Notes: generated by a model not told the origin, from the sequence alone. DNA of 64,000 bases from Anaeropeptidivorans aminofermentans (GCF_940670685.1 NZ_OW711693.1:1240001-1304000), one strand, 5' to 3'; shown: positions 1 to 10,018, counted from the first letter of the stretch. A program made the numbers and translations.

Positions 1-1018
<1,018 letters not shown>

Positions 1019-1175
1019 AATAAAAAGGGTATATGAAAATATATCAAAGATGCAAGGCTAAAGAAACAGCTTATCGAAAGATAGCTTACGCTATGGTTAA
1101 GCATCACAATCGTTTCAGATCCTTCTTTCTCTATTTAGTTTTTAGGGTATTGATTTAATTGAATAAGTTTTTTAT

Positions 1176-1257
1176 GGGGGAATTCCCGAGTGGCCAAAGG
1201 GGGCAGACTGTAAATCTGTTAGCAACGCTTTCGAAGGTTCGAATCCTTCTTCCCCCA
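1176..1257 (+). tRNA. tRNA-Tyr (GTA)
   Basis: A long-variable-arm tRNA with acceptor GGGGGAA (1176-1182) pairing with TTCCCCC (1250-1256) and discriminator A at 1257. The anticodon loop reads CTGTAAATC and the T-loop reads GGTTCGAATCC. CCA is not encoded. It lies about 160 bp after the 23S gene, in the position where a 5S gene might be expected. Confidence 0.96.
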
Positions 1258-1278
1258 TGTCTTTATTTTTTGGAATAA

Positions 1279-1315
1279 AAGCTTAGTAGATTTTAAAATC
1301 TATTAAGCTTTTTTT
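1279..1315 (+). terminator. Rho-independent terminator of the rRNA/tRNA-Tyr unit
   Basis: Long hairpin with arms AAGCTTAGTAGATTTT and AAAATCTATTAAGCTT (one mismatch), directly followed by a run of T. It lies about 20 bp after tRNA-Tyr. Confidence 0.85.
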
Positions 1316-1462
1316 GAATTTAATTAGAAATATTTGTTTAAATTAATTTCCAAGAAAAATTTAATCTCTATTTTTACTGTTTTAATAACTAGAAAGCAAG
1401 AATTAAAATACTATAAAAATAATATCGATGGATAATAAAATACAATATTTGATATAAATTTT

Positions 1463-1490
1463 AAAATGCCTAATATATTAGGCATTTTTT
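1463..1490. terminator. Terminator-like hairpin, possibly bidirectional
   Basis: Perfect arms AAATGCCTAA and TTAGGCATTT around TATA, flanked by A and T runs. No gene sits directly beside it. Apart from this and the leader structure at 1747-1812, I see nothing in 1316-1880. Confidence 0.6.
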
Positions 1491-1746
1491 AATGGACCTT
1501 TATAAAAATATTTATTAAGAAGCTTTAAGCCAATAAATATGCATAATCATCTGCAAATATAATATTTCAATTATATATAGGGAATTTATTTTAATAATGA
1601 AGGTAGAAAAATGTCTTGCTATAGGCAGATGATGTTATTTAATGCCTGTTTTTTTCAAACAGTTTATCTTTTTTATTTGTTCTAAATTTATTCTATTGTC
1701 CATAATTATAAATAAGATTGTTCAAAATAAAAAATAAAATTTAATG

Positions 1747-1812
1747 ATACTTTACTAAAATTCTGTAGGGCATAAAAGGGCATAAGCTTTATTTTAGCGC
1801 CCTGTAAAGTAT
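1747..1812 (+). promoter_or_regulatory. Structured leader upstream of the liv operon
   Basis: A closing stem ATACTTTAC (1747-1755)/GTAAAGTAT (1804-1812) encloses an inner stem AGGGC (1767-1771)/GCCCT (1799-1803). A second AGGGC at 1777-1781 could compete for the same partner. The structure ends about 87 bp before the livJ start, so it could be a leader RNA element or a large operator. It matches no riboswitch class that I recognise. Confidence 0.35.
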
Positions 1813-1898
1813 GTAGTTCAATTTTCATCGAACTCATTATTTTAAACATAAATTAATGTTCATACGAATCAAATAATAAAGAGAGGACAGTGTTATTT

Positions 1899-3074
1899 AT
1901 GAAAAAGAAACTTGCTATATTTATGGCTTGTGTCATGTCTTTTGGTATGCTTGGAGGATGCTCAGGAAATAGTACAGATACTGCTTCAAAATCGGACTCT
2001 TCAGGCGATGTTATCAAGATAGGCGTTTTCATGCCGCTTACCGGAGCCAATGCGGCAGGAGGAGAGCTTGAGATTGAAGGGATTAAGCTTGCAAACGAGC
2101 TTTATCCCGAAGTTCTCGGTAAGAAGGTTGAGCTTGTTATTGTAGACAATAAGTCTGACAAGCAGGAAGCTGCCAATGCTGTAACAAGGCTTATAGAAAA
2201 GGATAAGGTTCCTGCAATCATCGGAACTTATGGCTCTTCTCTTGCTATGGCAGCCGGAAATGTCGTAAAGGAAGCAAAGATTCCCACAATAGGTACATCA
2301 TGTACAAATCCCCAGGTTACACTTAATAATCCTTATTATTTCCGTGTTGCATTTATTGACCCCTTCCAAGGAAAGGTAATGGCCCATTACGCCTATGAGA
2401 ATTTAGGTGCAAGAAAGGTCGCTCTCGTACAGGAAATCTCCAACGACTACTCCGTTGGCCTTGTTAAGTTCTTTACTGAAGAATTTAAAGCACTTACAGG
2501 TGACGAAAACTGTATTGTTGAGACAGGCAATTATCAGACAGGGGATACGGATTTCAGTGCTATTTTAACATCGATTAAAGGTAAGAATCCCGATGCTATA
2601 TTTGCCCCTGGAAATTATACGGAATCTGCAATGCTCATTAAGCAGGCCAGAGACCTTGGCATGGATGTTCCCTTCATGGGCTGCGATACATGGGAAGTTA
2701 ATGAGTTTATAGAAATAGGCGCTTCTGCAGTTGAGGGTGCGGTTTTAAGCACATTCTTCTCAGAAGAATATGCCATTACTAAAGAAGGTGAGAAATTCCT
2801 TGAAGAGTATGCAAAGAGATATCCTGATAAGCCTGCAGCTGCTTTAACGGCTCTTGGATACGATGCGTACATACTTATGATAGATGCAATTGAGAGAGCA
2901 GGAAGTACGGATTCTGATGCTATAAGAGATGCCATTGCGGTAACGGAAAATTTTGAAGGTGCCGCCGGCAATGTTACCCTCGATGAAAATGGCGATGCCG
3001 TTAAAGACGCTATAATCAAAGTAGTTAAAGATGGTGAGTTCAGATACCTTGATTTTATCTCATTTGCAAAATAA
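1899..3074 (+). CDS. livJ: Branched-chain amino acid ABC transporter, substrate-binding lipoprotein
   Basis: Type I periplasmic-binding-fold receptor of the LivJ/LivK family, about 390 residues as usual. The N-terminus has MKKK, a hydrophobic stretch and lipobox LGGC, so the mature protein should be lipid-anchored on the outer face of the membrane. The receptor motifs KIGVFMPLTG, GTYGSSLAMAAG and TSCTNPQVT are all present. An in-frame ATG at 1890 would leave only 3 nt after the GAGAGG site (1881-1886). The ATG at 1899 gives 12 nt and a normal lipoprotein signal, so I chose it. It heads livHMGF and is separated from livH by 524 bp containing hairpins, which would allow extra receptor to be made. 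Substrate by family: leucine, isoleucine or valine; related amides are possible. Confidence 0.9.
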   Translation: MKKKLAIFMACVMSFGMLGGCSGNSTDTASKSDSSGDVIKIGVFMPLTGANAAGGELEIEGIKLANELYPEVLGKKVELVIVDNKSDKQEAANAVTRLIEKDKVPAIIGTYGSSLAMAAGNVVKEAKIPTIGTSCTNPQVTLNNPYYFRVAFIDPFQGKVMAHYAYENLGARKVALVQEISNDYSVGLVKFFTEEFKALTGDENCIVETGNYQTGDTDFSAILTSIKGKNPDAIFAPGNYTESAMLIKQARDLGMDVPFMGCDTWEVNEFIEIGASAVEGAVLSTFFSEEYAITKEGEKFLEEYAKRYPDKPAAALTALGYDAYILMIDAIERAGSTDSDAIRDAIAVTENFEGAAGNVTLDENGDAVKDAIIKVVKDGEFRYLDFISFAK

Positions 3075-3125
3075 GACCCGCTTTTTGGTATTTTCAAAAT
3101 AAAACTAATTATTAAAGATAGTAAA

Positions 3126-3155
3126 GGGGCTCTGGAATTTATCAGCCGGAGCCCC
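3126..3155 (+). terminator. Stem-loop after livJ, probable attenuator
   Basis: GC-rich 10-bp stem GGGGCTCTGG/CCGGAGCCCC with one G.T pair and a 10-nt loop. It is not followed by a clear T run. Its position between the receptor gene and the permease genes suits partial termination or mRNA stabilisation that raises receptor levels. Confidence 0.5.
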
Positions 3156-3396
3156 AGATTTGCTCTATGTGTAACAGTTGTATGAGGAAAGTTGACTTTA
3201 AAATATTTAATATTTTCTAAGGGGGCGCTGTAAAAAGGCGTCGTCATAATAAATTGATTTCCTCATGAAAAGTACTTGGTTTCATCTTTTCCAGTAAAAA
3301 ATCCTTTTTAAACCGTGAGAGCTATTTCTGATGAAGATATTAAATAAATTTAAACGGGTTTATACTTGAATTCCTATGAAATAATCCCAAGGCAAT

Positions 3397-3465
3397 TCGA
3401 TTTCTCTTATTTTACTTTTTATGCCCTTGTCGCTAAATACTTACAATGGCATAAAAGCAAATCGA
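3397..3465 (+). promoter_or_regulatory. Nested inverted repeats in the livJ-livH gap
   Basis: Outer arms TCGATTT (3397-3403)/AAATCGA (3459-3465) enclose TTTTATGCC (3417-3425)/GGCATAAAA (3448-3456). Together they can fold into one extended hairpin about 130 bp before livH. No function is recognised. The rest of 3156-3585 is AT-rich with no gene. Confidence 0.3.
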
Positions 3466-3598
3466 CTATATTTAATATTCTTATTGGTTTCAATGATTTT
3501 AGGTCCTGCCTAAATGTTGTATTATGATAATATTTTTTTATCTTAGAGAACCGATGAACTATACTATGATTTTATTTAAATTTACGGAGGTGAGATAA

Positions 3599-4594
3599 TT
3601 GGATTCAGCTATAAAAGCTAAAAATATGGCAGTAATGAAATTTCTTCTTTGGGGAATAGGCCTTATACTGCTTTTGGTAACGCTCTGTATATGGCGGGGC
3701 ATGAGGCCTTCGGTTTTTGCCCAGTATTTTACGAACGGAATCTCCCTTGGAAGCCTATATGCCCTTATAGCCATAGGGTATACAATGGTTTATGGAATAT
3801 TAAGCCTTATTAATTTTGCCCATGGTGATATTTTTATGATGGCCTGTTATTTTGGGTTTTACGGCATAGCCCTTTTCAGAATGCCCTGGTATTTATCCTT
3901 TGTTTTTACTGTCGCAGCTACGGCTCTTCTTGGAATATTAATTGAAAAGATAGCCTACAAGCCTTTAAGAAATGCCCCTAAGAATTCTGTGCTTATTTCA
4001 GCTATAGCAGTATCTTGGCTTTTGGAAAACTTTGCTACATATTCTTTCAGCGGAAAGCCTAAAAGCTTCCCAGAAATTCCCGGAGCCATGACAGTGTACA
4101 ATATTTATGGCGTTAGCATACAGAAGATTACTTTTATAATTCCCGTAGTGGCCATAATTTTCATGTCTCTTCTTCTTTATCTTGTGGATAAAACAAAGCT
4201 TGGCATGGCCATGAGAGCCGTTTCCAGAGACCATGAAATCTCAGGAGTAATGGGTATAAACGTGAATAGGATTATAAGCTTTACTTTTGTTATAGGCTCT
4301 GCCCTTGCAGGGGTCGGTGCCTTCTTGTGGGGAATAAAATACACCTCTGTAATGCCTTTAATGGGTGTTATGCCGGGTCTTAAATGCTTTATCGCAGCCG
4401 TAATCGGAGGCATCGGCAATATTAAAGGCGCTCTCTTAGGAGGGTTTCTTCTTGGGATGATTGAGATACTGGTTGTAGGGTTTTTCCCGGAGCTTTCCGG
4501 CTATAAGGATGCTTTTGCGTTTATTATGCTTATACTGATACTCTTCATTAAACCGGCAGGATTATTAGGAAAGCCGACAACGGAGAAGGTGTGA
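3599..4594 (+). CDS. livH: Branched-chain amino acid ABC transporter permease LivH
   Basis: Polytopic membrane protein of 331 residues, the normal size for LivH. It shows the family pattern: SLYALIAIGYTMVYG, LINFAHGDIFM near residue 75, and a late EAA-like loop followed by AAVIGGIGNIKGALLGG. It pairs with LivM to form the transmembrane channel. The start is TTG at 3599, 6 nt after a strong GGAGGTG (3586-3592). Its stop lies one base before the livM start. Confidence 0.93.
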   Translation: MDSAIKAKNMAVMKFLLWGIGLILLLVTLCIWRGMRPSVFAQYFTNGISLGSLYALIAIGYTMVYGILSLINFAHGDIFMMACYFGFYGIALFRMPWYLSFVFTVAATALLGILIEKIAYKPLRNAPKNSVLISAIAVSWLLENFATYSFSGKPKSFPEIPGAMTVYNIYGVSIQKITFIIPVVAIIFMSLLLYLVDKTKLGMAMRAVSRDHEISGVMGINVNRIISFTFVIGSALAGVGAFLWGIKYTSVMPLMGVMPGLKCFIAAVIGGIGNIKGALLGGFLLGMIEILVVGFFPELSGYKDAFAFIMLILILFIKPAGLLGKPTTEKV

Positions 4595-4595
4595 T

Positions 4596-5687
4596 ATGAA
4601 TAAAACAAATAAAAACCTAAAAAGCAAAAGAAATATAGTCTTTATAGTAATAATTATAGCCGTTCTTTTATGTTCCTTTGCTGGGGACAGCATTCTTGAT
4701 TCTTATGCAAAGAGAATATTGAACCTTTGTGCTATTTATACGATAATTGCGCTTTCTATGAACCTTGTAAATGGCTTTACTGGTCAGTTCTCTCTGGGAC
4801 AGGCAGGATTTATGGCCATAGGGGCTTATGTTGTAGGAATATTCACTCTGCCCATCGAATACCGTGATGCCATATTTTTTGTAGAGCCGATGCTTCCTGC
4901 TATTAAAAATATATACATTCCGCTTTTACCTGCTTTGCTTTTGGGAGGCGCTCTTTCGGCTGTTTTTGCCTTCTTTATAGGTCTTCCTGTTTTAAGGCTT
5001 AGAGGGGATTATCTTGCAATAGCAACTTTAGGGTTTTCCGAAATAATCCGTATCGTTCTTACGAATGCTCAGAGCGTTACCAACGGTGCTTTGGGAATAA
5101 AGGATATCCCTACCATGACAAATATGTTCTATATCCATATTGTTCTTATAGTTACCATCGTATTTATGGCCTTACTAATAAATTCCTCTTACGGAAGGGC
5201 ATTTAAAGCCATCAGAGAAGATGAAATTGCAGCTCAGGCTATGGGCGTGTCCCTTTTAAGGCATAAGCTTCTGGCCTTTATAATAAGCGCTTTTATAGCA
5301 GGGGTTGGGGGAGGCCTTACAGTAGTTCTCATAGGAACCGTTGACCCTAAAGCCTTTATATTCACATTTACTTATAATTTCCTCCTTATGATTGTCCTTG
5401 GAGGAATGGGAAGCATCACAGGTACGGTAATAGCTTCTTATGTAGTAACCATTGCTTTGGAGCAGCTTCGATTTTTCGATGAACCGCTTTCCATATTGGG
5501 AATGAATCTGCCGTTTTTCAGACCAGGCCTTAGAATGCTTATGTTTTCTCTGCTTCTGCTTATTATTGTTCTTTTCTTCCCTAACGGAATTATGGGCAAT
5601 AGAGAGCTTTCTTTAAGCTTCCTTAAGGAAAAATGGAGCAATATAAAATCCCGCTTTCATTCTAAAAAAGGGGGTGAGGTATCATGA
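4596..5687 (+). CDS. livM: Branched-chain amino acid ABC transporter permease LivM
   Basis: Second permease subunit, 363 residues with about ten hydrophobic segments. The LivM landmarks are NLVNGFTGQFSLGQAGFMAIGAY (in pieces, near residues 58-80), LRLRGDYLAIATLGFSEI near 130-150, and LGGMGSITGTVIAS near 270. Its ATG at 4596 almost abuts the livH stop and is preceded by GGAGAAGGTG. Its 3' end overlaps livG by ATGA. It is translationally coupled to its neighbours and forms the pore with LivH. Confidence 0.93.
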   Translation: MNKTNKNLKSKRNIVFIVIIIAVLLCSFAGDSILDSYAKRILNLCAIYTIIALSMNLVNGFTGQFSLGQAGFMAIGAYVVGIFTLPIEYRDAIFFVEPMLPAIKNIYIPLLPALLLGGALSAVFAFFIGLPVLRLRGDYLAIATLGFSEIIRIVLTNAQSVTNGALGIKDIPTMTNMFYIHIVLIVTIVFMALLINSSYGRAFKAIREDEIAAQAMGVSLLRHKLLAFIISAFIAGVGGGLTVVLIGTVDPKAFIFTFTYNFLLMIVLGGMGSITGTVIASYVVTIALEQLRFFDEPLSILGMNLPFFRPGLRMLMFSLLLLIIVLFFPNGIMGNRELSLSFLKEKWSNIKSRFHSKKGGEVS

Positions 5688-6454
5688 GCGTTCTAAATCT
5701 TAATAACGTTACCATGCGTTTTGGCGGAGTAACGGCTGTAAATAATCTTAATCTTAATATAGAAAAAGGCGAAATAGTAGCCCTGATAGGCCCTAACGGT
5801 GCTGGAAAAACAACAGCTTTTAATCTTATAACGGGAGTATATACCCCTACAGAAGGGGAAATAGGATTTCTCAATGCAGATATTACGGGAAAGCTTCCCA
5901 ATAATATTGCAAAGCTTGGCATAGGCCGCACTTTCCAAAATATCCGTCTTTTTAAAGACTTGAGTGTTTATGAAAACGTAATCATAGCCCAGCATCTTCA
6001 TATAAAATCTAATTTTGTTTCCGCTGTTTTAAGGCTTCCGGGATATATGAAAGAAGAAAAGAAAATGAGAGAAAAAACAGATTTTCTTCTTGAAAAGCTG
6101 GAGCTTTCCGAATATAAAAATTATAAATCCAGCTCGCTGCCTTACGGAAAGCAAAGAAGGCTTGAGATTGCAAGGGCTCTTGCAACAGACCCTAAGCTTC
6201 TCCTTCTTGATGAACCTGTAGCCGGAATGAACCCCCAAGAGACTATGGAGCTCGGAGAATTTATAGGCCAGATAAAAGAAGAATTCGACCTTACGGTGCT
6301 TTTAATAGAGCATCATATGGATATGGTTATGGAAATTTCCGACAGAATATACGTCCTTGATTTCGGAAATAAAATAGCGGAAGGAACGCCTATGGAGATA
6401 CAGAATAATCAAAGAGTTATTGCCGCATATCTTGGAGGTGAGACCAGTGCTTGA
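5684..6454 (+). CDS. livG: Branched-chain amino acid ABC transporter ATP-binding protein LivG
   Basis: ABC ATPase of 256 residues. Walker A GPNGAGKTT is at residues 36-44, Walker B LLLLDEPVAGMN near 175-186, and an H-loop lies in LIEHHMDMV. The signature is LPYGKQRR rather than LSGGQ, which is normal for LivG. The start ATG overlaps the livM stop by four bases, and its 3' end overlaps livF by 8 bp. It powers the transporter with LivF. Confidence 0.94.
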   Translation: MSVLNLNNVTMRFGGVTAVNNLNLNIEKGEIVALIGPNGAGKTTAFNLITGVYTPTEGEIGFLNADITGKLPNNIAKLGIGRTFQNIRLFKDLSVYENVIIAQHLHIKSNFVSAVLRLPGYMKEEKKMREKTDFLLEKLELSEYKNYKSSSLPYGKQRRLEIARALATDPKLLLLDEPVAGMNPQETMELGEFIGQIKEEFDLTVLLIEHHMDMVMEISDRIYVLDFGNKIAEGTPMEIQNNQRVIAAYLGGETSA

Positions 6455-7166
6455 AATTAATAAGATATCCGTAGCTTATGGCGGAATCCAAGCCTTACGT
6501 AATGTATCCCTAAGCATACCGGAAGGCAAAATCATAACCCTCATAGGAGCAAACGGCGCAGGCAAGTCTACGGTTCTCCGTACCGTTATGGGTCTCGTAA
6601 AATCGAGGGAAGGCTCTGTTACCTATAATAAAGAAGAAATAACGGGGAAAACCTCCAGGGAAATAGTTTCTAAAGGTATCACTATGGTTCCCGAGGGAAG
6701 AAGGATATTTCCAAACCTTACAGTTATTGAAAACCTCAAAATAGGAGCGTATCTGCGAAATGATAAAGAAGAAATAAAAGCGGACATTAATCATGTATTT
6801 GAGCTATTTCCAAGGCTTCAGGAAAGGCAATGGCAGCCGGCAGGCACTTTATCAGGGGGAGAGCAGCAAATGCTTGCCGTAGGCAGAGCACTGCTGTCTA
6901 AACCGAAATTGCTTCTTATGGATGAGCCTTCTCTGGGCCTTGCACCCTTAGTTGTACAGGATATTTTCAGCATAATTAAAACAATAAATGAAGACGGCGT
7001 GACCATTCTCCTGGTTGAGCAAAACGCCAATATGGCCCTTAAAGTTGCGGATTTTGCCTATGTTCTTGAAACAGGTCAAATATCACTTTCAGGAAAGGGC
7101 TCGGAATTGCTTAAAGATGAAGGTATACAGGCCGCCTATCTGGGTAAAAAAAGAGAGTCAAAATAA
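6447..7166 (+). CDS. livF: Branched-chain amino acid ABC transporter ATP-binding protein LivF
   Basis: ABC ATPase of 239 residues with Walker A GANGAGKST, signature LSGGEQQM and Walker B LLLMDEPSLGL, the typical LivF set. I chose the GTG at 6447: it lies 6 nt after GGAGGTG (6434-6440) and gives the standard VLEINKISVAYGG start. A longer in-frame reading from 6420 has no ribosome site. It is the last gene of the operon, with a terminator at 7334-7369. Confidence 0.93.
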   Translation: MLEINKISVAYGGIQALRNVSLSIPEGKIITLIGANGAGKSTVLRTVMGLVKSREGSVTYNKEEITGKTSREIVSKGITMVPEGRRIFPNLTVIENLKIGAYLRNDKEEIKADINHVFELFPRLQERQWQPAGTLSGGEQQMLAVGRALLSKPKLLLMDEPSLGLAPLVVQDIFSIIKTINEDGVTILLVEQNANMALKVADFAYVLETGQISLSGKGSELLKDEGIQAAYLGKKRESK

Positions 7167-7258
7167 CTTTAGATTGTTTTATTTATATCAAGGGAATTTG
7201 AAAAGTTATATAAGCATAAGCTTGTAAGCCGTTTTTCAAGTGAGCACTTTCTTATGGC

Positions 7259-7311
7259 TAACAAACAAATTTTCAAGTTTGTTAACTATAGTATCCTAAT
7301 AAAATACTATA
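7259..7311. other. Two adjacent inverted repeats after livF
   Basis: TAACAAAC (7259-7266)/GTTTGTTA (7277-7284), then TATAGTAT (7287-7294)/ATACTATA (7304-7311). With the terminator that follows they make three consecutive hairpins at the end of the liv transcript. Role unknown. Confidence 0.3.
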
Positions 7312-7333
7312 AGTGATTCTCATTAAGCTTTAA

Positions 7334-7369
7334 AATATAAGCCATGTCCTTGACGTGGTTTATATTTTT
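7334..7369 (+). terminator. Terminator of the liv operon
   Basis: 15-bp stem AATATAAGCCATGTC/GACGTGGTTTATATT with two G.T pairs and a 3-nt loop, followed by T residues. Confidence 0.8.
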
Positions 7370-7415
7370 GGGAAAAGAAGGTTAAAATCACGTTAAAAGT
7401 ATTTTCAACTAATCC

Positions 7416-7444
7416 TTGACAAACAAACAATTATAGGGTATACT
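7416..7444 (+). promoter_or_regulatory. Promoter of tRNA-fMet
   Basis: A consensus sigma-A promoter: -35 TTGACA at 7416-7421, a 17-bp spacer, and -10 TATACT at 7439-7444. The tRNA starts 26 bp downstream. Confidence 0.85.
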
Positions 7445-7470
7445 TATTTTTGGTTGTGCAACTACAATAT

Positions 7471-7547
<77 letters not shown>

Positions 7548-7550
7548 GAA

Positions 7551-7585
7551 GAAGCCAGTAAACATCAGTGTTTACTGGCTTCTTT
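7551..7585 (+). terminator. tRNA-fMet terminator (element-supplied copy)
   Basis: Perfect 14-bp stem GAAGCCAGTAAACA/TGTTTACTGGCTTC with loop TCAG, then T residues. A matching hairpin with loop CTGA follows the second att copy at 35337. Confidence 0.85.
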
Positions 7586-7615
7586 GTTTGTGTATTTTAA
7601 TACTGCTTATTGAAA

Positions 7616-7637
7616 TGGGTACTATTTGGGTACTAAA
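7616..7637 (+). repeat. Left arm-type integrase site of element A
   Basis: Two TGGGTACTA units with an 11-bp period, about one helical turn. The 22-bp block is identical, in the same orientation, to 35154-35175 near the other end. The pattern and positions fit arm-binding sites of a tyrosine integrase. Confidence 0.7.
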
Positions 7638-7985
7638 GGTGCTAAGAAATACAATAATACGCAACATATTAGGCAAAATCTAATTCTTGCAATTCTTATT
7701 TGACCTTTATTTATATTAATTGATTTATTATTTATATATGCAGCAGAATATCCTTTTGCTTCTGTTTAATCTCCCCATTCTTAGAATGCTGTGTTAAGCT
7801 AAACCTAAATAAATATTCTATCCCAACATGAGAACTCTCCATAGACAAATGAATATAAGGTTTCTTAAAAGTTTTTGATACCCATAGAAATAATTTTTAA
7901 AATATATGTTATAAATTTTATTATATTCGGAGTGTTATCTGCCGAAGAATAATATGAAAGTTCGATAAATGGGGGTGTACTTTAA

Positions 7986-9944
7986 TTGGCATATAAAGAT
8001 TTTAAAAGTTATTTATACGCAAACTATAAGGAGCTTATACAAATCCATATTGAAGCGTTTATTAACAAAAATTATAATGAATTAGGCCTATCTTATGTTA
8101 GGGAATTCTCATTATGCCCTCGGACAGTAGAAGGCATTGAAATTAAGAGTCTTTGTTGTCATGAAGATGTTGATTCAAGGATTAGAATGGAGATTTATTG
8201 TGATGTAAAGCTTGTAACACTGGGCTTTGAAAAAGTAAAAGTTCAAACAAATAAAATTATCAAGTATTTTACTGTATATGCACAAGCAACTTTATCTAAC
8301 AAACTAGAAGATTTTTGTATCGACAATATTAAAGAATGTAATCCCGATGAATTTGATAAAGTAAGATTTTTAGACGAGTACTTAATCCCCTACATACCTT
8401 ATGAGCAGCTTGAGGATGAAGCTGACCGTTTTTACAAGCTCTATTGCGAAAATGTTCCATATTTCGACCTGTTGAGATTACCAATAGAATCTATTATTGA
8501 GGAGCTAGGCATTGAGTATTATGAAGCTCCTTTACCGAAAAATGTATTTGGTAGAATGTACTTTATCCCATCTAAAGAAGAGGTATATGAATCTATACCA
8601 TATACGATAACTGGTAGGAATGAAAAACGTACTGTAATGAAAGAAATTAAGGCAGGAACTATGCTTATTAGTCATGATAATTACTTTATGAAAGATATAG
8701 GAAGCCGACTAAATACGATTGCGCATGAGATCATCCACTGGGAAAAACACCAAAAATTCTTTAAAATTCTTTCATTGTTAAATGAGAATGAGAATAGTCT
8801 ATCATGTATAGTAGAACCTGTGATGACACCAAATAATCTTGAAGGCATTCAAAAAGCTATTTGGTGGGCAGAATGGCAAGCAAACGCAATAGCACCACGT
8901 ATACTGATGCCAAGAGCTATATTTATAGGTTTATTTAGCCAAGTTTTCGAAGAACAAATGCATACGCCACATTTCCGAAATGGCGACATAATTGAAAAAA
9001 CTCTTGATAAGGTAAGTAAGCTTTTTAGTGTTTCGAAATATGCTGCAAAAACTCGTGCTATTCAACTGGGGATTGATGTTGCAGAAGGCGCTTATACTTT
9101 TGTTGATAACAAGTATTATCCTCCAGTATTTTTTCCTATAGGAACGCTTGGGAGAAATCAGACTTTTATTGTAGACAAGGCGACTGCGCAAAAGTTAATA
9201 GAAGGCAATAGATGTCTAGGAAAATTAGTAGAAAACAAAGCGATTATATATACGGGCAGTGTCTTTTGCATTAATGATTCAAGGTATATTGAGGTATCAG
9301 AAAATTCACAAGAAGAATATAAGTTAACGCAATATGCACTTGAACATGCCGAAAAGTGCTGTTTAATTTTTCAAAGATCATTTAGCAAAGATGTATTTAC
9401 ACAGGAAGCTGAATTATATAGCGTCTTTTACCTTTCGAGGAATGTTACTGCTTCAAGTTATGTTGAGGCATACTATGATTCTAAATTCACTCATAATCAG
9501 GAGGTGGAAGATATAGCGGCTCAGTTATCAATAATAAATAAGGCTCTTGCGGAAGTGAATAAAGTTATAAAAGAGCTTCCCGATAAATTTGAAAGCACAC
9601 TAAAATATCATATGAAAAGAAAGAAAATATCAATTTCTAAGCTTGCAGAAAGAACCGAGTTGAGTGATACAACAATTAAAAATTATACTTCTGGAAGGGT
9701 AAATCCATCTTTAGATAATCTTATGGCCATTTTTATTGGGCTTAATCTTCTAGAGCCATATTGTGATGACATGCTTGATAAGGCTGGGTATAAATTAAAT
9801 AATTTGTATCTACATGAAATATACCGGTATTTAATAAAAAATCATTCCGATGGGAATATAAAGCAGTGGAATGATGTGCTTAAAGCCGCTGACTTTGAAA
9901 AAATTCCTAAAAATAAATTATTAGAGGAACCGTTGGTTCCCTAA
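7986..9944 (+). CDS. ImmA/IrrE-type metallopeptidase with C-terminal XRE HTH
   Basis: 652 residues. The zinc-protease motif HEIIH lies near residues 246-250 in AHEIIHWEKH, with the expected downstream EWQANAIAPRILMP helix near 300. A Cro/C1-type HTH (KLAERTELSDTTIKNYTSGR) sits near 545-565. The first ~170 residues match nothing I recognise. The family (ImmA of ICEBs1, IrrE) cleaves a repressor to derepress mobile genes. Here protease and DNA-binding domain are joined, so it may be repressor and antirepressor in one chain, or a sensor. The start is TTG at 7986 after GGGGGTG (7971-7977). It is the first gene inside element A, and a strong terminator follows at 9949-9988. Confidence 0.75.
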   Translation: MAYKDFKSYLYANYKELIQIHIEAFINKNYNELGLSYVREFSLCPRTVEGIEIKSLCCHEDVDSRIRMEIYCDVKLVTLGFEKVKVQTNKIIKYFTVYAQATLSNKLEDFCIDNIKECNPDEFDKVRFLDEYLIPYIPYEQLEDEADRFYKLYCENVPYFDLLRLPIESIIEELGIEYYEAPLPKNVFGRMYFIPSKEEVYESIPYTITGRNEKRTVMKEIKAGTMLISHDNYFMKDIGSRLNTIAHEIIHWEKHQKFFKILSLLNENENSLSCIVEPVMTPNNLEGIQKAIWWAEWQANAIAPRILMPRAIFIGLFSQVFEEQMHTPHFRNGDIIEKTLDKVSKLFSVSKYAAKTRAIQLGIDVAEGAYTFVDNKYYPPVFFPIGTLGRNQTFIVDKATAQKLIEGNRCLGKLVENKAIIYTGSVFCINDSRYIEVSENSQEEYKLTQYALEHAEKCCLIFQRSFSKDVFTQEAELYSVFYLSRNVTASSYVEAYYDSKFTHNQEVEDIAAQLSIINKALAEVNKVIKELPDKFESTLKYHMKRKKISISKLAERTELSDTTIKNYTSGRVNPSLDNLMAIFIGLNLLEPYCDDMLDKAGYKLNNLYLHEIYRYLIKNHSDGNIKQWNDVLKAADFEKIPKNKLLEEPLVP

Positions 9945-10018
9945 ATAGAGGCTTTATGTGATGAAATAATCACATAAAGCCTTTTTTTCTGCCCTTTTTT
10001 CAGGGAACCTTTGGTTCC
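9926..10018. repeat. Pair of GGAACC-N3-GGTTCC palindromes
   Basis: GGAACC-GTT-GGTTCC at 9926-9940, in the last codons of the preceding gene, and GGAACC-TTT-GGTTCC at 10004-10018. They bracket the terminator at 9949-9988. They may be operator sites for a regulator of the element, possibly the HTH protein just upstream. Confidence 0.5.
9949..9988 (+). terminator. Terminator after the IrrE-HTH gene
   Basis: Perfect 14-bp stem AGGCTTTATGTGAT/ATCACATAAAGCCT with a 6-nt loop, followed by seven T. Confidence 0.9.

Noticed and set aside
2615-3247. Long minus-strand ORF (210 codons) opposite livJ
   Set aside because: It is the shadow of the substrate-binding gene, with a non-protein-like composition and no ribosome site.
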